From an uncultured Pelagibacteraceae bacterium (GTDB lineage Bacteria > Pseudomonadota > Alphaproteobacteria > Pelagibacterales > Pelagibacteraceae), in assembly GCA_902569055.1 (NCBI GenBank), contig CACFSU010000001.1:20001-84000 (forward strand): 64,000 nucleotides of DNA. The letters run 5' to 3'. The first letter of the stretch is position 1. The number at the start of each line of letters is the position of its first letter. Below the pieces are notes generated by a model, which worked only from the letters and a program-made list of their open reading frames with translations, ran no database searches and was not told the origin of the DNA. Below are positions 27,830 to 37,123 of the stretch, in pieces. Both the position numbers and the translations under genes were made by a program.

Positions 27830-29155
27830 ATGTTAAACACAATTAAAATAAATAGTATTATTAAACCTTACAATAAAGTTTTAAAAATTGAGGGTGATAA
27901 AAGTTTATCTATTAGATGGGCTTTGCTAGCTTCTCAAGCTAAAGGAAAATCAAAATCCTTAAATCTTTTAAAATCAGAAGATGTATTAAACACTCTCGAT
28001 TGTCTAAAAAAACTTGGTACAAAAATAAAATTAAAAAAAAATATTTGTGAAATAAATGGATTAGGTCTTAACGGATACAAATATAAAAAAAATATCACGC
28101 TTAATGCTGGTAATTCTGGAACTTTAGCTAGATTAATCATGGGATTACTAATTCATACAAAAAATAAAATTAAAATAGTAGGTGATAAAAGTTTATCAAA
28201 AAGAGATTTTTACAGAATAACTATACCTTTAGAAAAATTTGGAGCAAAATTTAAAACCAATTCTGGAAAGTTACCAATTATAATTAAAGGCACTAACTCA
28301 CCCAGATCAATAAATTACAAAGAAACAAAGGGTTCGGCTCAATGCAAAAGTGCAGTTATGTTGGCAGCATTAAATACTAACGGAGAAACTATCATTAGAG
28401 CTAAAAAATCAAGAGATCATAGTGAACTATTGTTCAAACACTTAAAATTAAGAATAATTGTTAATAAAAAAGAAAATATTGACTTTATAAGAGTTAAAGG
28501 AAAGAAAGAAATTAAACCACTTAACTATAAAATTCCATCTGATATTAGCTCTGGCGCTTTTTTTATAGTTTTAACAGCTCTATCTAAAAATTCAAAATTA
28601 AAAATTAAAAACATAAATATTAACCCTTCTCGTATTGGTATTATTAAAATCTTAAGGTTAATGGGAGCTAAAATAAATTTTAAAAACATTAAAAATTATA
28701 AAGGAGAAAAAATTGCAGATCTTATAATTGAAAGTACAAAATCACTTAAACCAATTAATTGCCCTTCAAAATTAAATTCTAAGGCAATTGATGAACTTTT
28801 ACTAATTTTTTTAGTTGCGGCTAAAGCAAATGGAATATCTACCTTTAGAAATTTATCAGAACTTAATCAAAAAGAAAGTCCAAGGCTATTATGGGGATCA
28901 AAGATTTTATCAATGATGGGAGTTAAAAATATTATTACTAAAGATAGTTTAAAGATATACGGTAATCCAAATTTAAGAATAAAAAAAAAAATTACTATTA
29001 AAAAATTTTTAAAAGATCACAGAGTATTTATGACAAGCACAATTGCAGCTCTTATTTTTGGAGGAAAATGGCAAATACATAATAAAGAAGCAATTAAAAC
29101 TTCTTTTCCATCATTTTTAAAAAAAATAAGATTTTTAGGTGCCAAAATCCAATAA
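27830..29155 (+). CDS. aroA: 3-phosphoshikimate 1-carboxyvinyltransferase (EPSP synthase)
   Basis: Sixth shikimate-pathway enzyme. The PEP/S3P motifs GDKSLSIRWALLA (about 22-34) and LNAGNSGTLARLI (about 89-101) are intact, as is KGSAQCKSAVMLAAL. Length 441 aa is normal. It works with aroK and aroB at 61-62.6 kb. In many alphaproteobacteria cmk lies between aroA and rpsA; here a 122-nt gap without a gene separates them. Confidence 0.95.
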   Translation: MLNTIKINSIIKPYNKVLKIEGDKSLSIRWALLASQAKGKSKSLNLLKSEDVLNTLDCLKKLGTKIKLKKNICEINGLGLNGYKYKKNITLNAGNSGTLARLIMGLLIHTKNKIKIVGDKSLSKRDFYRITIPLEKFGAKFKTNSGKLPIIIKGTNSPRSINYKETKGSAQCKSAVMLAALNTNGETIIRAKKSRDHSELLFKHLKLRIIVNKKENIDFIRVKGKKEIKPLNYKIPSDISSGAFFIVLTALSKNSKLKIKNININPSRIGIIKILRLMGAKINFKNIKNYKGEKIADLIIESTKSLKPINCPSKLNSKAIDELLLIFLVAAKANGISTFRNLSELNQKESPRLLWGSKILSMMGVKNIITKDSLKIYGNPNLRIKKKITIKKFLKDHRVFMTSTIAALIFGGKWQIHNKEAIKTSFPSFLKKIRFLGAKIQ

Positions 29156-29277
29156 ATCCAAATAATAGCAGCAAATTTAGACAATATTTAAGATTCGGTA
29201 TTGATAAAAAGATTAATTTTAACTAAAAAAGCTCAGTTTTTTATAAAAATAAAAACAAAAATAGAAAAATATTATTA

Positions 29278-31002
29278 ATGGAAATATATAAAGATCTTTC
29301 AACTCCAGCTTCACAAGAATTTGAAAAATTACTAAATAGCCAACTTTCAAAAGCAAGCATAGAAGAAGGAAAGATAATTGAGGGTAAAATTAATAAGATT
29401 ACTGAAAAATTTGTATTTCTGTTTGTAGAAGGGCTTAAAAGTGAACCAGTTTTAGATATAAATGAATTAAAAAGCTTGGGCTTAACCGACAAAATAAAAG
29501 TTGGCGAAACAATCTCTGTATTGCTAGAAAAAATTGAAGATAAAAATGGTGAAATTCTTGTATCAGCAATCAAAGCACAAAAAATTAAGGGTTGGAATAA
29601 ATTAGTTGAAGCCTATGAAAAAAATGAACCCGTTATAGGTAAAATTACATCAAAATGTAAAGGTGGTTGCATTGTCGAACATGTTGATACAGGTTCATTA
29701 ATGTTCTTACCAGGATCTCAAATAAGTGACAAACCTCTTAAAGATATTAGTCACTTAATGAATGAGCCTCAAAAATTTGCTTTAATAAAATTAGATAAAA
29801 TTAGAGGCAACGCTTGTGTTTCAAGAAAAGAAATTATTTCCTCATTTAAAAAAGAAGATAAAGCAAAAATAATAGAGAAATATAAAATTGGAGATATAAT
29901 TAAAGGTGCAGAAGTGAAAGGTTATAGTTCTTTTGGATGCTTTTTTAATGTAAATAACGAGCTTGATGTATTAGTTCACTTACAGGAAATTTCATATTCT
30001 AGAGTAAATCACCCAGATGAAGTATTCAATATCGGAGAAAAACATAATTTAAAAGTTATATCTGTTGATAAAGAAAAACTACAAGTTGGTTGTTCTGTAA
30101 AACAATTATCTCCAGATCCTTTTGAGCATATTGAAAACTATAAGCTTAATAAAATTTATAAAGCTAAAGTAGTTAAAATTATGGATTTTGGTGCTTTTTG
30201 TGAATTAGAACCTGGTTTAACAACTTTACTTCATTCAAGTGAACTAAGCTGGACTAAAAAAAATATTACAGCTAAAAAAATGTTTAAAATAGGAGATGAA
30301 ATAGATTGTATAATTACTGAAATAGATAAAGATAAGAGAAGAGTTGCTATTTCCCACAGACTAACACAAGAAAATCCATATGAAACCTTTGAAAAAAAAT
30401 ATCCAGTTGAAACAATAGTTGAAGGTGAAGTAGTTAATAAAAATGAATATTCATTATTTGTTAAAGTAAAAGATTTAGATATAGATGCTTTCTTACATTG
30501 TAATGACTTAACCTATCTAGATAATGGCGAGGAAGAGTTAGCAAAATATAAAAAAGGTGACAAAATAAAAGTCAAAGTTTTAGAGATTAAAGTTTCTGAT
30601 CAAAAAATAAGAGTAGGTTTAAGACAAACACAGCTAGATCCATTGGATTGGTTTAAAGATAAAAAGGTTAATCAAATAATTACTGTTAAAATTATCTCAA
30701 CTGATAACAAAGGTTTAACTGTAAGACCTGAAGGTTGCGAAATGGACTTCCAAATTAAAAAGTCTCAAATAGCAATTAATGCTGCAGATGCAAGACCTTC
30801 AAGGTTTACAGGTGGTGAAAGAATAGATTGTGCTATAGCAGAATTAAATTTAGATAAAAGAAAAGTAACTTTAAGTATAAGACTCCTTGAAGAACTGGCT
30901 AAAAAAGAAGCTTTAGAAAAATATGGAGCAGAAGACTCTGGTAAAAACTTACCTTTCTCCTCTTTATCTGAAGATTTGAAAAAAAAAGAGGACAAAGACT
31001 AA
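29278..31002 (+). CDS. rpsA: 30S ribosomal protein S1
   Basis: RNA-binding ribosomal protein that helps recruit mRNA, important in genomes with weak Shine-Dalgarno signals such as this one. Six S1/OB repeats are visible in series; typical repeat cores are VKGYSSFGCFFNV, VVKIMDFGAFCEL and VVNKNEYSLFVKV. Length 574 aa is standard. An upstream gap of 122 nt probably holds its promoter. ihfB follows after 22 nt. Confidence 0.97.
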   Translation: MEIYKDLSTPASQEFEKLLNSQLSKASIEEGKIIEGKINKITEKFVFLFVEGLKSEPVLDINELKSLGLTDKIKVGETISVLLEKIEDKNGEILVSAIKAQKIKGWNKLVEAYEKNEPVIGKITSKCKGGCIVEHVDTGSLMFLPGSQISDKPLKDISHLMNEPQKFALIKLDKIRGNACVSRKEIISSFKKEDKAKIIEKYKIGDIIKGAEVKGYSSFGCFFNVNNELDVLVHLQEISYSRVNHPDEVFNIGEKHNLKVISVDKEKLQVGCSVKQLSPDPFEHIENYKLNKIYKAKVVKIMDFGAFCELEPGLTTLLHSSELSWTKKNITAKKMFKIGDEIDCIITEIDKDKRRVAISHRLTQENPYETFEKKYPVETIVEGEVVNKNEYSLFVKVKDLDIDAFLHCNDLTYLDNGEEELAKYKKGDKIKVKVLEIKVSDQKIRVGLRQTQLDPLDWFKDKKVNQIITVKIISTDNKGLTVRPEGCEMDFQIKKSQIAINAADARPSRFTGGERIDCAIAELNLDKRKVTLSIRLLEELAKKEALEKYGAEDSGKNLPFSSLSEDLKKKEDKD

Positions 31003-31024
31003 TTACTAATTAAAGAAGAATAAA

Positions 31025-31315
31025 TTGGCTATTGTAAAATCAAAGCTTTTAAGACAACTCTCTCAAAATTATCCTAATTTTTTAAAAAAAGATCTCGAAA
31101 AACTTACTGACATCATTTTAAAAGAAATCAAAAAAACACTTAAAAGAAAAGAAAGGGTTGAGCTTAGAGGTTTTGGAATATTTTCAACAAAAACTCAAAA
31201 GGCAAGAATATCTAGAAACCCCAAAACTGGAGAAAAAGTTAATACCCCAGAAAAGAAAATAATTCACTTCAAAATGGCTAAAGACTTGTTTAAAAAATTA
31301 AATAATAATGAATAA
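31025..31315 (+). CDS. ihfB: Integration host factor subunit beta
   Basis: DNA-bending HU/IHF family protein. The 96-aa chain has the dimerisation helices, the family motif (KRKERVELRGFGIFSTK) and the beta-arm region (ARISRNPKTGEKVNTPEKK). The start is a TTG at 31025; no in-frame ATG precedes the conserved N-terminus (MAIVKSKLLRQL). Position after rpsA is the usual ihfB location. It overlaps pyrF by 8 nt. Confidence 0.93.
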   Translation: MAIVKSKLLRQLSQNYPNFLKKDLEKLTDIILKEIKKTLKRKERVELRGFGIFSTKTQKARISRNPKTGEKVNTPEKKIIHFKMAKDLFKKLNNNE

Positions 31316-31982
31316 AAATATTTTTGTTGCTTGTGATGTTTCAAGTCAAAAAGAAATTTTAGATTTGCTATCTAAAATACATGAAGATATTTCTGGAATT
31401 AAAATAGGTCTTCAATATATAACAAAACATTCACCTGAAGAAATTAGAGAATTAAGTAAATTCAATAAGCCTATTTTTTACGATGGTAAATTTTTTGATA
31501 TCAAAAATACACTGATTAAATCTATTAAATCTCTTAAAGAATTAAATATAAACTATGCTTCAGTTCATATATTGAATGGTTTAGACGCCCTAAAAGCTGC
31601 TAATAAAGTATCTAATGAAATAAATATTAAACTTCTTGGTGTATCTGTTTTAACAAGTTTTGATAATACAGAATTAGCTCAAATGGGATTTAAAGATCAT
31701 GTGGAAAAACAAGTTTCAAGACTAATAAAGATTGCTTATCAAGCGGGTTTATATGGTGTTATTTGTAGTCCTCTTGAAATTAAAATGATTAAAAAAATTG
31801 CTCCAAATATTAAATGTTTTACTCCAGGAATTAGACAGGATGAAAATAAAAATGATCAGAAAAGAACTATGAATGCAAAACAAGCTCTAAAAGAAGGAAG
31901 TGATTGCTTAATAATAGGTAGACCAATTACAATTGGTAATCCAAAAATGAATATTAAGAAAATTTTATCATCTTTAAATTAG
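31308..31982 (+). CDS. pyrF: Orotidine 5'-phosphate decarboxylase
   Basis: Last step of UMP synthesis. The TIM-barrel enzyme shows the catalytic region FYDGKFFDIKNT (the usual D-x-K-x-x-D-I-x-x-T pattern, about residues 56-67), TSFDNTEL, and a C-terminal phosphate site SDCLIIGRPIT. Length 224 aa is normal. It is placed between ihfB and trpF with no gap to trpF, as in other alphaproteobacteria. Confidence 0.93.
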   Translation: MNKNIFVACDVSSQKEILDLLSKIHEDISGIKIGLQYITKHSPEEIRELSKFNKPIFYDGKFFDIKNTLIKSIKSLKELNINYASVHILNGLDALKAANKVSNEINIKLLGVSVLTSFDNTELAQMGFKDHVEKQVSRLIKIAYQAGLYGVICSPLEIKMIKKIAPNIKCFTPGIRQDENKNDQKRTMNAKQALKEGSDCLIIGRPITIGNPKMNIKKILSSLN

Positions 31983-32606
31983 ATGAAATCTAAAATTTGT
32001 GGAATTTCTGATACAAAAACTTTAAAGTTTTTGACTAACCATCCTTATCCGCCAGAATTTATAGGTTTTATAGTTAATTATCCTAAATCAAGAAGATATG
32101 TGGATTTCCAAAAGTTAAAAAAATTATTATCTATTAATAAAAAAAAATCATTATACGTTGCAGTTTTAGTTAAACCTAATTTAGATATTTTAGAAAAAAT
32201 TAAAAATTTACCTTTTGATTATTATCAAATTTATGATTGCAAACCAAATCAAATAAAAACATTAAAAAAAAAATATAATAAAAAAATTATAGTTGCATTT
32301 ACAATTAAAAATTTTGAAGATATTAAAAAATACTCATCATACAAAAACATCTCAGATATTTATCTTTTTGATAGCAAGGGATACGAAAAAAGCCTATCTT
32401 TTGATCATTCTCTAATTAAAAATATCAAATTAGATAAAGAAGTTATGTTGGCAGGTAATATTAAGATCTATGATAATCTTGAAAATTTTAAAAAAATAGC
32501 AGATATTATTGATATATCTGGTGGAGTGGAAACTTCTGGATTAAAAGATATATCCAAAATAGAAATTTTTTTAAAAAAAATTAAAAAATTAAATGATAAA
32601 ACTTAA
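31983..32606 (+). CDS. trpF: Phosphoribosylanthranilate isomerase
   Basis: Third-from-last step of tryptophan synthesis. It has the KICGI start with the catalytic Cys (C5), GFIVNYPKSRRYV, the catalytic-Asp region LFDSKG (with a shorter Gly-rich loop than usual) and the phosphate-binding end SGGVETSGLKD. Length 207 aa is normal. It overlaps trpB by 14 nt. Confidence 0.9.
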   Translation: MKSKICGISDTKTLKFLTNHPYPPEFIGFIVNYPKSRRYVDFQKLKKLLSINKKKSLYVAVLVKPNLDILEKIKNLPFDYYQIYDCKPNQIKTLKKKYNKKIIVAFTIKNFEDIKKYSSYKNISDIYLFDSKGYEKSLSFDHSLIKNIKLDKEVMLAGNIKIYDNLENFKKIADIIDISGGVETSGLKDISKIEIFLKKIKKLNDKT

Positions 32607-33831
32607 AAAAAATATCCCATTAATAGATCAGCATAATAAACTAGGTTTTTGGGGCGGAAAATTTGGTGGAAGTTTTATCCCTGAAACTTTAAAAAAACCT
32701 ATTGAAGATCTAACAAAAGAATTCCAAAAACTTAGAAAAGATAAAAAATTTGTTAAAAAAAGAGACTTCTATTTCAAAAACTATGTTGGTTCTCCCACTT
32801 CTTTAGTAAAATTAAAAAATTTATCTAAACATCTAAAAGGAGCTCAGATATGGGCAAAAGTTGTATCTGAAGCTAACGGTGGCGCCCATAAAATCTACAA
32901 CGCCACTGTCCATGCTTTAATTTGTAAAGCTATGGGTAAAAAATATATAGTTGGAGATACTGGAGCTGGTTATGCGGGAAAAATGTTGAGTATGGCTGCA
33001 AAAAAGTTTGATCTAAAGTGTAAAATTTTTATGGGCGCAAAGGATATTAAAAGGCAAAAGCCAAATTGTGATGCTATGAGGAAAAATGGAGCAGAGATTG
33101 TACCAGTTTATTCTGGAAGTCAAACTTTAGTTGATGCAGTAAGTGAATGTATGAGATACTGGGTTTCTAATTGTGATAATACTCATATGTGTGTTGGTTC
33201 AACGGTTGGGCCAAATATCTTTGTTAAAATTTGTGGATGGAGCACTGCTCAAATCTCAAGAGAACTTAAATCTCAAATTAGAAAAGAATTCAAAAAAATA
33301 CCTAAAAGGATTAAATTAATAAATTGTGTAGGAGGTGGTAGTTCAGCGTATGGTTTTTGGAGTGAATTTATTGATTACGATAAAAAACAAATTGAACTTA
33401 TTGGTGTAGAGGCAGATGGTCCTAAAAAATCAAAACTTCATGCAGCTCCTTTAAGTAGAAATTCAAAAATTGGAATATTACATGGTGCAGCTTCATATGT
33501 TTGTCAAAATAATGAAGGTCAAATTAAAGAAACTGAGTCGATAAGTGCCGGGTTAGATTATCCTGGAGTAAGTCCTATCCATTGTTTTTTAAAAGATACT
33601 AAAAGAGCAAGATATACCAATGCTACTGATGAAGAGGCATTAAATGCATATAAAATAGTTACAAAATTTGAAAAACTAAACCCAAGTTTAGAACCTTGTC
33701 ATGCATTTGCAGAAGCAATCAAAATTGCTCCTAAACTTAGTAGAGACACTATTATCATAGTTAATTCATGTGGAGATGCCAAGAAAGATAGAGATATTTT
33801 AAAACAAAGGTTGGAAAAAGATAATGACTAA
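32593..33831 (+). CDS. trpB: Tryptophan synthase beta chain, divergent at active-site motifs
   Basis: Overall fold and order match TrpB: GFWGGKFGGSFIPETL near the start, the PLP lysine in GGAHKIYN (K100), KIFMGAKD, the phosphate loop GGGSSAYG, and SISAGLDYPGVSP. Length 412 aa is close to normal. Several nearly invariant residues differ. The usual REDLNHTGAHK is VVSEANGGAHK. The catalytic Glu of ETGAGQHG is Asp122 in DTGAGYAG. The C-terminal NLSGRGDKD is NSCGDAKKD. Position between trpF and trpA supports tryptophan synthesis, but a changed reaction or substrate cannot be excluded from sequence. Confidence 0.85.
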   Translation: MIKLKKNIPLIDQHNKLGFWGGKFGGSFIPETLKKPIEDLTKEFQKLRKDKKFVKKRDFYFKNYVGSPTSLVKLKNLSKHLKGAQIWAKVVSEANGGAHKIYNATVHALICKAMGKKYIVGDTGAGYAGKMLSMAAKKFDLKCKIFMGAKDIKRQKPNCDAMRKNGAEIVPVYSGSQTLVDAVSECMRYWVSNCDNTHMCVGSTVGPNIFVKICGWSTAQISRELKSQIRKEFKKIPKRIKLINCVGGGSSAYGFWSEFIDYDKKQIELIGVEADGPKKSKLHAAPLSRNSKIGILHGAASYVCQNNEGQIKETESISAGLDYPGVSPIHCFLKDTKRARYTNATDEEALNAYKIVTKFEKLNPSLEPCHAFAEAIKIAPKLSRDTIIIVNSCGDAKKDRDILKQRLEKDND

Positions 33832-34627
33832 CTCATTAATTTGGCAATCATTTAAAAAAACAAGAAATGAAAATAGACCTGCCCTTTTGACCTATACAGT
33901 TGCAGGGGACAATACCAAAAAGAAATCATTAGAAATTTTAAAATCAATTTCAAATCATGCAGATATCTGTGAGCTAGGTTTTCCTCACAATACACCAATT
34001 GCTGATGGAGGTCAGATACAAACAAGTGCTTACAGAGCAATAAAAAATGGTATTAAAATTAAAAATGTATTTTCAATAGTAAGTCAATTTAAAAAAACTA
34101 AAAAAAATAAACCAATTATTTTGATGGGTTATTATAATATAGTTTATCAATATGGTGAAAATAAATTTATTCAAAAATGTAAAAAAACAAAGGTGGATGG
34201 GTTAATTATTGTTGACCTGCCCCATCCAGAAAATAAACTTTTTGCTTCTAAATGTAAAAAAAAAGGAATTAATTTTATACAATTAGTATCTCCAACAACT
34301 TCTAACAATAGACTAAAGCAAATTATTAAAGACTCACATGATATGATTTATTATATCTCTATGCTTTCAATAACTGGTCAAAAGTTAAAAGTGTCTCCAA
34401 AAAATATAATTAGAAGATACAATAAAATTAAAGCTTTAGATAAATCAAAAAATATTGTCATTGGATTTGGAATAACTGAAAAAACTATAAAATCTTTAAA
34501 AAAAGCAGATGGATTAGTAGTAGGAAGTGCTATTTGCAAGGAAATTACTAAGTCTATTATTAAGAGACAAAATATTGTCACAAATGTTACTAATATAGTT
34601 AGAAGATTAAAAAATAAAATTAAATGA
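33824..34627 (+). CDS. trpA: Tryptophan synthase alpha chain, divergent
   Basis: TIM-barrel subunit that cleaves indole-glycerol phosphate to indole for TrpB. The two catalytic acids are kept: E50 in ICELGFP and D61 in PIADGG. Surrounding motifs differ from the usual: PFSDP is PHNTP, and SVTGVTG is SMLSITGQ. The phosphate end GFGI...ADGLVVGSAI is normal. Length 267 aa is typical. It overlaps trpB by 8 nt and accD by 4 nt (ATGA). Confidence 0.88.
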   Translation: MTNSLIWQSFKKTRNENRPALLTYTVAGDNTKKKSLEILKSISNHADICELGFPHNTPIADGGQIQTSAYRAIKNGIKIKNVFSIVSQFKKTKKNKPIILMGYYNIVYQYGENKFIQKCKKTKVDGLIIVDLPHPENKLFASKCKKKGINFIQLVSPTTSNNRLKQIIKDSHDMIYYISMLSITGQKLKVSPKNIIRRYNKIKALDKSKNIVIGFGITEKTIKSLKKADGLVVGSAICKEITKSIIKRQNIVTNVTNIVRRLKNKIK

Positions 34628-35553
34628 ATTGGATAACAAAAATTATTAAAGCTGGAGAAAAAATAAAAACTGCTTTTCACAAAAGAGCAACTAAAGAAGA
34701 AATAGAAAAAAGTGATTGGACATCATGTTGTAAAGGTCCAATATTAAAAAAAGATTTAGAAAAAAATTTGTGGGTTTGTCCTGATTGCAACAAACACCAT
34801 AGAATTAAACCTAACCAAAGATTTGATATTTTATTTGGTCAAAACAATTATAGAACATTAAAAACCCCAATTCCTAAAGATGATCCTTTAAACTGGACTG
34901 ACTCAAAATCTTATAAAGATAGATTAAAAAATGCTCGTAAAAAAACTGGTTTAGATTGCGGAATGATGGTCGTCTGCGGAAACATCAACAAGATTGAAGT
35001 TACTGCAGTTGCTTCAGATTTTGATTTTTTGGGAGCCTCTATGGCATCTGCAGAAGGAGAAGCTTTTCTATATGGAGTTCAGCATGCAATCGAACATCAA
35101 ACTCCATTTATTTGTATAAGTGCTGGTGGAGGAATGAGAATGATGGAAAGTTTGATTTCTTTATCTCAAATGACAAGAACCACTCTCGCAATTAATGAGT
35201 TAAAAAGTAATAAGTTGCCATATATAGTTCTAATTACTGATCCCACAGCTGGTGGAATTACAGCTTCATATGCTATGTTAGGAGATATCCATTTGGCTGA
35301 GCCTGGCTCATTAATAGCATTTGCTGGAAAACGAGTAATTCAAGGAACTGTTAAAGAAGAATTACCAGAAAATTTTCAAACCAGTGAGTACGTCCAGAAA
35401 ACTGGATTTGTTGATTTAATTGTAGAAAGAAAAGATTTAGTCAAAAAAATTGGAACTTTATTATCAATATTGTTAAAGAAAAATTCTGCTATAAACACTG
35501 AAGAAAATGAAACTTCAGAAGATAATCAATCGCTTACAAAAACTGCATCCTAA
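34624..35553 (+). CDS. accD: Acetyl-CoA carboxylase carboxyltransferase subunit beta
   Basis: Beta half of the carboxyltransferase for malonyl-CoA. The crotonase-fold core has ISAGGGMRMMESL, TDPTAGGITASYAMLGD and FAGKRVIQGT. The N-terminal zinc ribbon is unusual: C35-C36 adjacent, then C52-x2-C55, instead of two CxxC pairs. The tail is acidic and Ser/Asn-rich. Its last 47 nt overlap folC in another frame. It partners the tail-anchored AccA at 12.6 kb. Confidence 0.95.
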   Translation: MNWITKIIKAGEKIKTAFHKRATKEEIEKSDWTSCCKGPILKKDLEKNLWVCPDCNKHHRIKPNQRFDILFGQNNYRTLKTPIPKDDPLNWTDSKSYKDRLKNARKKTGLDCGMMVVCGNINKIEVTAVASDFDFLGASMASAEGEAFLYGVQHAIEHQTPFICISAGGGMRMMESLISLSQMTRTTLAINELKSNKLPYIVLITDPTAGGITASYAMLGDIHLAEPGSLIAFAGKRVIQGTVKEELPENFQTSEYVQKTGFVDLIVERKDLVKKIGTLLSILLKKNSAINTEENETSEDNQSLTKTAS

Positions 35554-36775
35554 AGAAATAGATCTTTCTCTAGATCGAATAAAAAATCTTTGTAATAAAT
35601 TAGATAATCCACAAGACAAAATTAATTCAATTTCAGTTGTTGGAACAAATGGAAAATATTCAACAATTCAAGCTATGTACGCAATTTTAAAGGAAGCAAA
35701 TTATAAATGTAATATTTATACCAGTCCACATATTAAAAAAATTAACGAAAGATTTGTATTTAATAATCAAGAATTAAATGATGATGAGCTAGCTAATCTT
35801 CTAGAAAAAATCGAAAGAGTAAATGAAAATCTACCAATTACCTTTTTTGAAATACTAACTTCTGCTTATTTCTATAAAGCTGCCGAATTTCCCCAAAATA
35901 TCAACCTTATAGAAACTGGTTTATTTCATCGTTTTGATGCAACAAATATATTAAAAAAAAACCTTGCTAGTGTTGTAACCTCAATTGGCTTAGACCACTT
36001 AGATTGGCTGCCTAAGAATGAAAAAACAATTACAAGAATAATATTTGAAAAAACTTCGACCCTTTTAAATTCTAATATCATTATTGCAAGTCAAAGCACT
36101 AATGAAATTTCTAATCAAATTAAGGAAGTGATTTTAAACAACTCTTCTAAAAAATTCTTTTTTAATGAAGACTATAATTGTTCACTAAGTGAAAATAATT
36201 TTCATTATTACGAAGATAAACGTGGTGGAATTAAACTTCCCACACCAAATGTTTATGGTCAATTTCAACTTGAAAATATTTCAACTGCAATTGCAACATT
36301 AAGATCTATAGAGCTGTTAAATATAAATGAAGACTGCATTAAAAAAGGAATAACTAAAATAAACAATATTGCACGATTACAAGAAATAACTAAAGGTAAT
36401 CTTAAAGATTTAGTTAAAAATAATAGGTTATTCGTAGATGGAGCTCATAATCAACTTGGTGCAAAAGTTTTAAATAAATTTTTAGAAAGTTTCAATTGTG
36501 ATAAACATATAATTCTTGGAATGATGGCTAACAAAGATCACCAAAAATTTATGAGTTACTTTAAAAATATCTCTACCTTAACCACTATAGATATTCCAAA
36601 TCAGCCTAACTCAATTAATGGAAAAGAATTAAAAGATAAGCTGAATATTTTCAAAAATATTCAATATAAAGAAAACATTTTTAATGCTATCAAGTCAATT
36701 CCGGTCAAAGAAAATGATATGATATTAATTACAGGATCTTTATATCTAGCTGGAGAAATTTTAAATTTAAATTAA
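35507..36775 (+). CDS. folC: Dihydrofolate synthase/folylpolyglutamate synthase
   Basis: Mur-ligase-family ATPase that adds glutamate to (di)hydropteroate/folates. The ATP site is SVVGTNGKYSTIQ (about 43-55; usual GTNGKGS has Tyr for Gly), then TSPHIKKINERF, GLDHLDWL and VDGAHNQLGA. Length 422 aa is normal. The ATG at 35507 lies inside the accD end. That start is kept because the following residues (LQKLHPKEIDLSLDRI) match the family N-terminus. It shares a TTAA stop with trxA. Confidence 0.93.
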   Translation: MKLQKIINRLQKLHPKEIDLSLDRIKNLCNKLDNPQDKINSISVVGTNGKYSTIQAMYAILKEANYKCNIYTSPHIKKINERFVFNNQELNDDELANLLEKIERVNENLPITFFEILTSAYFYKAAEFPQNINLIETGLFHRFDATNILKKNLASVVTSIGLDHLDWLPKNEKTITRIIFEKTSTLLNSNIIIASQSTNEISNQIKEVILNNSSKKFFFNEDYNCSLSENNFHYYEDKRGGIKLPTPNVYGQFQLENISTAIATLRSIELLNINEDCIKKGITKINNIARLQEITKGNLKDLVKNNRLFVDGAHNQLGAKVLNKFLESFNCDKHIILGMMANKDHQKFMSYFKNISTLTTIDIPNQPNSINGKELKDKLNIFKNIQYKENIFNAIKSIPVKENDMILITGSLYLAGEILNLN

Positions 36776-37089
36776 ATGTTTTTATCTAAAAATTCTTTCA
36801 TATGTCCTTCGGGAACTCCTCCAACTTTTCTATCAACTTCAACACCTTTTTTATAAACAATTACAGTAGGTACGCCTCTAATTCCTGCTGCACTTCCAGT
36901 GTTAATTCCTCCATCCTCTATATCAGCATAATAAAAACCAGCTTTTTCTTTATACTCGTCAGATAGTTTATCCATCACAGGTTTTAATGCCTTGCATGGG
37001 CCACACCATTCTGCTGAAAATTGAATTACAGATACATTTTCATTCTTGATTTTATTTTCGAAATCTTCATCTTTAAAGTCTATAAGCAT
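36772..37089 (-). CDS. trxA: Thioredoxin
   Basis: Small cytoplasmic disulfide reductase. The 105-aa chain has the active site WCGPCK (about 28-33) and the cis-Pro loop RGVPTVIVYK. In many alphaproteobacteria trxA lies between folC and addA/addB; here the next genes upstream on its strand are an exonuclease I-like protein and a PD-(D/E)XK nuclease instead. Confidence 0.96.
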   Translation of the reverse strand: MLIDFKDEDFENKIKNENVSVIQFSAEWCGPCKALKPVMDKLSDEYKEKAGFYYADIEDGGINTGSAAGIRGVPTVIVYKKGVEVDRKVGGVPEGHMKEFLDKNI

Positions 37090-37123
37090 GAATACTTTCT
37101 ATAAATTAAAACTTTAAAGTCAA

